A stretch of 64,000 bases of DNA from Oceanobacter kriegii DSM 6294 (GTDB lineage: Bacteria; Pseudomonadota; Gammaproteobacteria; Pseudomonadales; Oceanobacteraceae): positions 1 to 64,000 of the forward strand of contig NZ_AUGV01000016.1 of NCBI RefSeq assembly GCF_000422845.1, read 5' to 3'. A model generated the notes under the pieces. The model was not told the origin of the DNA. It saw only the letters and a program-made list of their open reading frames with translations, and did no database searches. The translations under genes were made by a program, and so were the position numbers. Of this stretch, positions 59,955-64,000 are shown one piece after another (within the stretch, counting starts at the first letter, position 1; each line of letters starts with the position of its first letter).

Positions 59955-60959
59955 ATGAACGCTACCCCGGATTCTGTCTTCAAGGCGGTGCAAATCAACA
60001 AGGACGACGACGGCTATCGGGCTGAGCTGGTATCGCTGTCTCGCGACGCCTTGCCCGACGGCGATGTTGAGGTTCAGGTGCAGTATTCCACCCTGAACTA
60101 CAAGGATGGTTTGGCCATCACGGGTAAAGGCCCTGTGGTGCGCCGCTTCCCGATGGTGCCGGGTATCGACCTGGTCGGCACGGTGAGCGCCAGCAGTAGT
60201 GATGAATTTGCCGTTGGCGACGAAGTACTGCTGAACGGCTTCGGCGTCGGTGAAGTGCACTGGGGTGGGCTGGCGGGCATGGCTCGGCTCAGCAGTGACT
60301 GGCTGATTCATAAGCCTGCGGGGCTTGCAGCCCGACAAACCATGGCGATTGGTACGGCGGGCTACACCGCCATGTTGTGTGTGCAAGCGTTGGAAAATCA
60401 CGGTATTACTCCCGCCAGCGGCGATGTCTTGGTAACCGGAGCTAATGGTGGGGTAGGCAGTTTTGCCATTGGTTTGCTGACCAAGCTGGGTTATCGGGTG
60501 GTGGCCTCAACCGGACGGCCACAAGAAGCCGATTACCTGAAGCAACTGGGAGCGGCCGAGGTTATTGATCGTACTGAGCTGTCAGAACCCGGCAAGCCGT
60601 TCCAGAAAGAACGCTGGGCGGCGGCGGTGGATTCGGTCGGGTCTCATACCCTCGCCAATGTGCTGGCCAGTACCCGTTATGGCGGCACGGTCGCGGCCTG
60701 CGGTCTGGCACAAGGGGCCGAGCTGCCGGCGACGGTGATGCCGTTTATTCTGCGCGGAGTGACGCTGGCGGGCATCGACAGTGTGATGCGTCCGAAAGCC
60801 GACCGGGTTGAGGCCTGGCGACGGCTGGAGCAATTGGTCAGCGACGACATGCTCAACGGCATCAGTCATGAAATCGGTTTGGCAGAGGTGGTTGATACTG
60901 CAGGCAGATTGATGGCTGGACAGGTGCGTGGGCGGGTGATTGTGGATGTAAATAAATAG
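59955..60959 (+). CDS. acuI: Acryloyl-CoA reductase (MDR family, YhdH/AcuI)
   Basis: 334 aa. Uses NADPH to reduce acryloyl-CoA to propionyl-CoA, detoxifying acrylate from DMSP breakdown or other sources. FKAVQINKDDDGYRAELVSL start, FPMVPGIDLVGTV, WGGLAGMARLSSDWLIHKP, TGANGGVGSFAIGLLTKLGY (cofactor), GVTLAGIDSVM are AcuI/YhdH landmarks. AGGAGTGGGTT lies before the ATG. With the upstream AcuR-type repressor and its two operators it forms a self-contained response unit. Confidence 0.93.
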   Translation: MNATPDSVFKAVQINKDDDGYRAELVSLSRDALPDGDVEVQVQYSTLNYKDGLAITGKGPVVRRFPMVPGIDLVGTVSASSSDEFAVGDEVLLNGFGVGEVHWGGLAGMARLSSDWLIHKPAGLAARQTMAIGTAGYTAMLCVQALENHGITPASGDVLVTGANGGVGSFAIGLLTKLGYRVVASTGRPQEADYLKQLGAAEVIDRTELSEPGKPFQKERWAAAVDSVGSHTLANVLASTRYGGTVAACGLAQGAELPATVMPFILRGVTLAGIDSVMRPKADRVEAWRRLEQLVSDDMLNGISHEIGLAEVVDTAGRLMAGQVRGRVIVDVNK

Positions 60960-60983
60960 GATTGGCCCCGGTAGTTAATACCA

Positions 60984-61002
60984 GAGGGAGCGAAGCTCCC
61001 TC
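60984..61002. terminator. Terminator between acuI and the chemoreceptor gene
   Basis: GAGGGAGC-GAA-GCTCCCTC, an 8-bp stem followed by GTCTTTGTT. Genes converge here, and it may serve both. Confidence 0.6.
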
Positions 61003-61048
61003 GTCTTTGTTCCCTCGTCCTTGCTCCCTAGTGGGTAAGGAAGACCAC

Positions 61049-62677
61049 TTACAAGCGGAAGCCGGATACCTGCTGGTTGAGGCGGCTGGCGCGGGATTTC
61101 AGGTCGCCAACGGCTTCCTTCATTGTATTCACACTTTGGTTGCCTTGCTCGCTCATGGCCTTGGCCGAGGTGAGGTTGTCGTTGATGTGGCCGATCACTG
61201 AGGTTTGCTCTTCAATGGCGGAGGCAATCTGGATGATGCGGTCGCTGATGTTTACCAGTGAACCAGAGATCGTCTGAATGTTTTCCTGCGAACGGCTGGC
61301 CAAAACCACGGTTTGCTCGGCTTTGTTCTGGCTTTCTTCCATAGCACCCACCGCACGACCGACTCCTGCACGCAGACGTTCGATCATCTCGTTGATGTCG
61401 CCGGTGGACTGTTGGGTTCGACTGGCCAGCGTTCGTACCTCGTCGGCCACCACCGCAAAGCCACGGCCTTGCTCACCGGCGCGGGCCGCTTCAATCGCAG
61501 CGTTCAGCGCCAACAGGTTGGTCTGTTCGGCAATGCCCTTGATCACGTCCAGCACCGATTCGATATTGGTGGTTTCGGCTTCCAGGGCCTGAATAACTTC
61601 GCCGGAGTCGTCCACTCGCTGCACCAGAATGCGTAGCTCTTCCATGGCTTTGGCAAATTCCTGGGCGACCATTTGCGCAGTATCTTCAGAGGCTTTGGTC
61701 TCTTCAGAGACCTGCTGGGTATTGATGGATACTTCCTGAATGGCGAGGCCCATTTGACCGTTGGCAGTGGCTACCATGTCCATCGCCGATGAATATTCCA
61801 TGCTGATGTTCTGGCTGTCGGAGGCGCTGGCTTGCAGTCGTTCGGTGGTATTGGCAACGCCATCGGACTCCTGACGAATGTTGCCAATCATGGCCCGCAG
61901 GTTGTCCATAAAGTCGTTGAAATGCTGCGCCATAACACCCAGCTCGTCGGCGGATTTCAGGTTCATATGAGCGTTCAGGTCACCCTGGCCCTTGGCCAGT
62001 TTTTCCAGCGCATCGCTCATGGTGCGTACCGGTTTGGTGATGGCTTTGGGGAAGGTGACGGCAAATACCACCACCATCAGCAGGGCCAGACCAACCAGCG
62101 TCAGAATGGTGGTCATGGCCGATTCACGGTGCTCGGTAGCAAGGGCATTCTGGGCTTGTGATTCCTTGCTGGCCATTTCACCCAGCTTGTCGAGAAGATC
62201 CCGAACCGCACCGAACTGGCTGTCGAGCTGCCCTGTGGTGATGGTTTGGGCTTGCTGGCGGTTGAAGCGGCCTTGCTCCAGTGCAGTAACAAACTGACTG
62301 CTCTGCTGCCGCCATTGTTCAAACGCCGCCAAAAAGGCATCGGCTTGTTTGCGGATACCGTCACTCACCTGCAGGGATTTGACTTTGGTGATGCGGTCGA
62401 ATACCTGTTGTACGTTTTCGTCATGCTCGCCCTTGAGTGACTCGTCGGTCATCCCCAGCGCCATGCTGCGTTCGGCCAGTTTGGCCTGGTAGAGGTCGCG
62501 GTCGGCGTTGAGAATCAGGCCGATGGCCGGCAGGTACTCGGTGTTGATCTGGCCATATTCCCTGGCAACTTGCCCCATGCTGCTGATTTGCACGTACGAC
62601 AGCACCAGCATAAGTACCGCCGTGAGGGCAGTAGGCAAGAGGATTTTGCTTGTGAGGCCGAGGTTGGACCAATTCAT
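61049..62677 (-). CDS. Methyl-accepting chemotaxis protein
   Basis: About 542 aa from the ATG at 62677, which follows GGAG; an ATG 18 bases upstream is less likely. First membrane helix ([18 protein letters not shown]), a four-helix sensor (about residues 35-185), second helix ([19 protein letters not shown]), HAMP ([20 protein letters not shown]) and signalling domain with the CheW/CheA tip [20 protein letters not shown] and [15 protein letters not shown]. The ligand is not known. Single gene. Confidence 0.95.
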   Translation of the reverse strand: MNWSNLGLTSKILLPTALTAVLMLVLSYVQISSMGQVAREYGQINTEYLPAIGLILNADRDLYQAKLAERSMALGMTDESLKGEHDENVQQVFDRITKVKSLQVSDGIRKQADAFLAAFEQWRQQSSQFVTALEQGRFNRQQAQTITTGQLDSQFGAVRDLLDKLGEMASKESQAQNALATEHRESAMTTILTLVGLALLMVVVFAVTFPKAITKPVRTMSDALEKLAKGQGDLNAHMNLKSADELGVMAQHFNDFMDNLRAMIGNIRQESDGVANTTERLQASASDSQNISMEYSSAMDMVATANGQMGLAIQEVSINTQQVSEETKASEDTAQMVAQEFAKAMEELRILVQRVDDSGEVIQALEAETTNIESVLDVIKGIAEQTNLLALNAAIEAARAGEQGRGFAVVADEVRTLASRTQQSTGDINEMIERLRAGVGRAVGAMEESQNKAEQTVVLASRSQENIQTISGSLVNISDRIIQIASAIEEQTSVIGHINDNLTSAKAMSEQGNQSVNTMKEAVGDLKSRASRLNQQVSGFRL

Positions 62678-62766
62678 AAAGTACTCCAGAGTCATGCGAT
62701 CGCGGGGCCATCCCTTTGGGGGATTCTTTAAGCCTAGTCGCTGTATCGGCTGGAGCCGGATTAATT

Positions 62767-63420
62767 TTAGCGTGGCGGATCAATGACCCCGTTCACTGAG
62801 GTGTTGATGCGGAACCAGCCGGCAATGCTGTAACGATCGCGTTTGGCAGGCAGCACTTCATGAGGAAACTCTTCGCTCAAAAAGGTCACCAGCGTGCCGA
62901 ATTCCGGCCGCAGTACCGCCCGTACGGCATCGCTGTGCTCGCTTTCATATACCACCAGCTCGCCACCATCGGCCAGATGCCACTCCGGGTTGAGGTAAAA
63001 CACCGTGGTCAGCATGCGGTTGGACTTGCCCTTGAAGGCATCCAGATGGCGTTTGTAAAAGGCACCGGGCTGGTAGTGGGCAAAATGACATTCATGGCTG
63101 AACAGCCCCAGCAGCAGGCGGCGGTTCATGGCGACTCGCATTTCATCCATAAAATTCAACCAACAGGATTCGGCGTCATCCTGTCGGCTCAACCAGTGAA
63201 TCTTGTCGCGGCGCACGCGCTCATTGAGCTGGTGTTCCTGCAAACGCCCGGTGCCAGCACTTTCCATTTGATGGGATTGCAACTGCATCAGACGTTTGAA
63301 CAGGCGGCTGGCGAGGCATTCGGTGGTGTCTGTGGCGACGCTGACATCTTTCAGGCGTACCACCGACAGGCCTGTTTGGCGCAGGTCATTGGCAATGGCG
63401 TCGAACAACGAGTCTTGCAT
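62767..63420 (-). CDS. 2OG-Fe(II) oxygenase (prolyl 4-hydroxylase-like)
   Basis: About 217 aa (ATG at 63420 or 63444). [18 protein letters not shown] gives the His-x-Asp iron ligands, [20 protein letters not shown] the distal His, and [13 protein letters not shown] the Arg that holds 2-oxoglutarate. It could hydroxylate a protein side chain in the cytoplasm; the target is unknown. Confidence 0.85.
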   Translation of the reverse strand: MQDSLFDAIANDLRQTGLSVVRLKDVSVATDTTECLASRLFKRLMQLQSHQMESAGTGRLQEHQLNERVRRDKIHWLSRQDDAESCWLNFMDEMRVAMNRRLLLGLFSHECHFAHYQPGAFYKRHLDAFKGKSNRMLTTVFYLNPEWHLADGGELVVYESEHSDAVRAVLRPEFGTLVTFLSEEFPHEVLPAKRDRYSIAGWFRINTSVNGVIDPPR

Positions 63421-63616
63421 GGGGCGGCTGTCGGCTCCGGGCAACGAAACAAAAGGCGCGCGAGTTTCGTGCCTTGTTGGCCGGCAAGACAGCGAAATTT
63501 TGTTGTCCTGTCGATCTGAAACTTTTGTTGGTCATCGATCAGGCGGAGGAGTAAATAGCAATTTATGCCGTCAGGCAGTTTCCAGGGCGTTATTGATCAG
63601 CAAAAGAGGAATGGTC

Positions 63617-63793
63617 ATGGCCAAGCAATTTGAAGAATACGAACAAAACGATTTCGACGAAGAACCCAAGCGCCGCATGCGCCAGCGCAGCCCCGACTAC
63701 GAGCGCAAGAAGCGCCGTGCCGAAGCCTATCTGGAAAAGCGTCGTCTGCAGGACATGCTGGGCTTTGATGTTGACTACCCGGATTACGGCTAA
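63617..63793 (+). CDS. PA3496-like small charged protein
   Basis: 58 aa. Acidic start (KQFEEYEQNDFDEEPKRRM) and a basic, helix-prone middle (SPDYERKKRRAEAYLEKRRL) with DMLGFDVDYPDYG at the end. Family known as PA3496-like in pseudomonads; function unknown. AGAGGA upstream supports ATG 63617 over the ATG at 63611. Confidence 0.75.
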   Translation: MAKQFEEYEQNDFDEEPKRRMRQRSPDYERKKRRAEAYLEKRRLQDMLGFDVDYPDYG

Positions 63794-63820
63794 CCCAATT
63801 CCAAGGACATTTTTACACCA

Positions 63821-64000
63821 TTGAACACCTTGCCATCGTCACTGGTTGACGTACTGAAAAGCCTGATCCGCTGCCCTTCGGTAGTGGGCCATGAGCATGC
63901 GTTCTTCCGCGTTTTACAGCGGGAGCTGGAAGATCGGGGCGCCAGGGTAACCTGGTATGAAGGGCTGTTGGTGGCGCAGGGGAATGACCCTATGTCGCTG
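63821..64000 (+). CDS. M20-type peptidase/deacylase, 5' part only
   Basis: At least 60 aa, open at the right edge. Starts at TTG 63821 with AAGGA 12 bases upstream, which is a little far. VDVLKSLIRCPSVVGHEHAF is the typical first helix and turn of M20 enzymes (acetylornithine deacetylase or dipeptidase type). The metal ligands lie beyond the window, so substrate cannot be told. Confidence 0.6.
   Translation, partial: MNTLPSSLVDVLKSLIRCPSVVGHEHAFFRVLQRELEDRGARVTWYEGLLVAQGNDPMSL

Overview
The window looks like chromosomal DNA of a marine-type gammaproteobacterium, probably of the Oceanospirillales/Pseudomonadales breadth. The evidence is the gpmI-envC-ctpA-yibQ / yibN-secB neighbourhood, an MSHA-type pilus locus, DUF4124-ntrB-ntrC, a PA3496-like gene, and short palindromic intergenic repeats. 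The genus cannot be fixed from the sequence alone. No rRNA, tRNA or CRISPR array was seen.

Layout. 1-340: 3' end of an IS3-type element abutting an integron attC-like half site. 485-11693: a peroxiredoxin-like gene, an AraC regulator and an aldo/keto reductase, then a complete protocatechuate 4,5-cleavage (lig) set. That set is ligC on the minus strand, an unusual double-HTH LysR regulator, and ligJ-ligK-ligU-ligI-ligA-ligB on the plus strand. It should convert protocatechuate to pyruvate and oxaloacetate. 11868-15947: a zinc-ribbon protein, an MFS-acyltransferase fusion, and a DAHP synthase preceded by a leader with two aromatic-rich leader peptides and a textbook attenuator. 16058-26461: an iron/redox region arranged divergently around a Fur-box-like site. 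The left arm is diheme cytochrome, FMN-binding protein, PepSY protein and TSUP permease. The right arm is imelysin, DUF1111 diheme protein, DUF1513 Tat protein, a second imelysin and a porin. 26567-34885: envelope and housekeeping genes (yibQ, ctpA, envC, gpmI, yibN, secB, DUF1439, trmL).

35047-51023: an MSHA-type pilus locus (mshI to mshL, mshE, mshG, mshA, mshC, mshD, mshO, mshP, mshQ). A MITE sits between mshJ and mshK, mshM/mshN are missing, and a 3-hydroxybutyrate dehydrogenase lies between the assembly genes and the pilin genes. 51352-54691: ntrC, ntrB and a DUF4124 gene. 54812-58998: dtd, an orphan kinase-like gene, and a compact operon with a TolQ/ExbB-like channel, an ExbD-like partner with a large extracytoplasmic domain, a membrane protein and a lipoprotein. 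59033-60959: an acuR/acuI-like pair with matching palindromic operators. 61049-64000: a chemoreceptor, a 2OG-Fe(II) oxygenase, a PA3496-like small protein and the start of an M20-type peptidase.

The strongest new-looking signals are: the five-segment attenuator and second leader peptide before DAHP synthase; the four-gene proton-channel operon at 56305-58998; the Fur-centred iron/electron-transfer locus; dispersed heptamer arrays in inverted orientation; and a two-copy MITE family, one copy of which supplies the last base of the mshJ stop codon.
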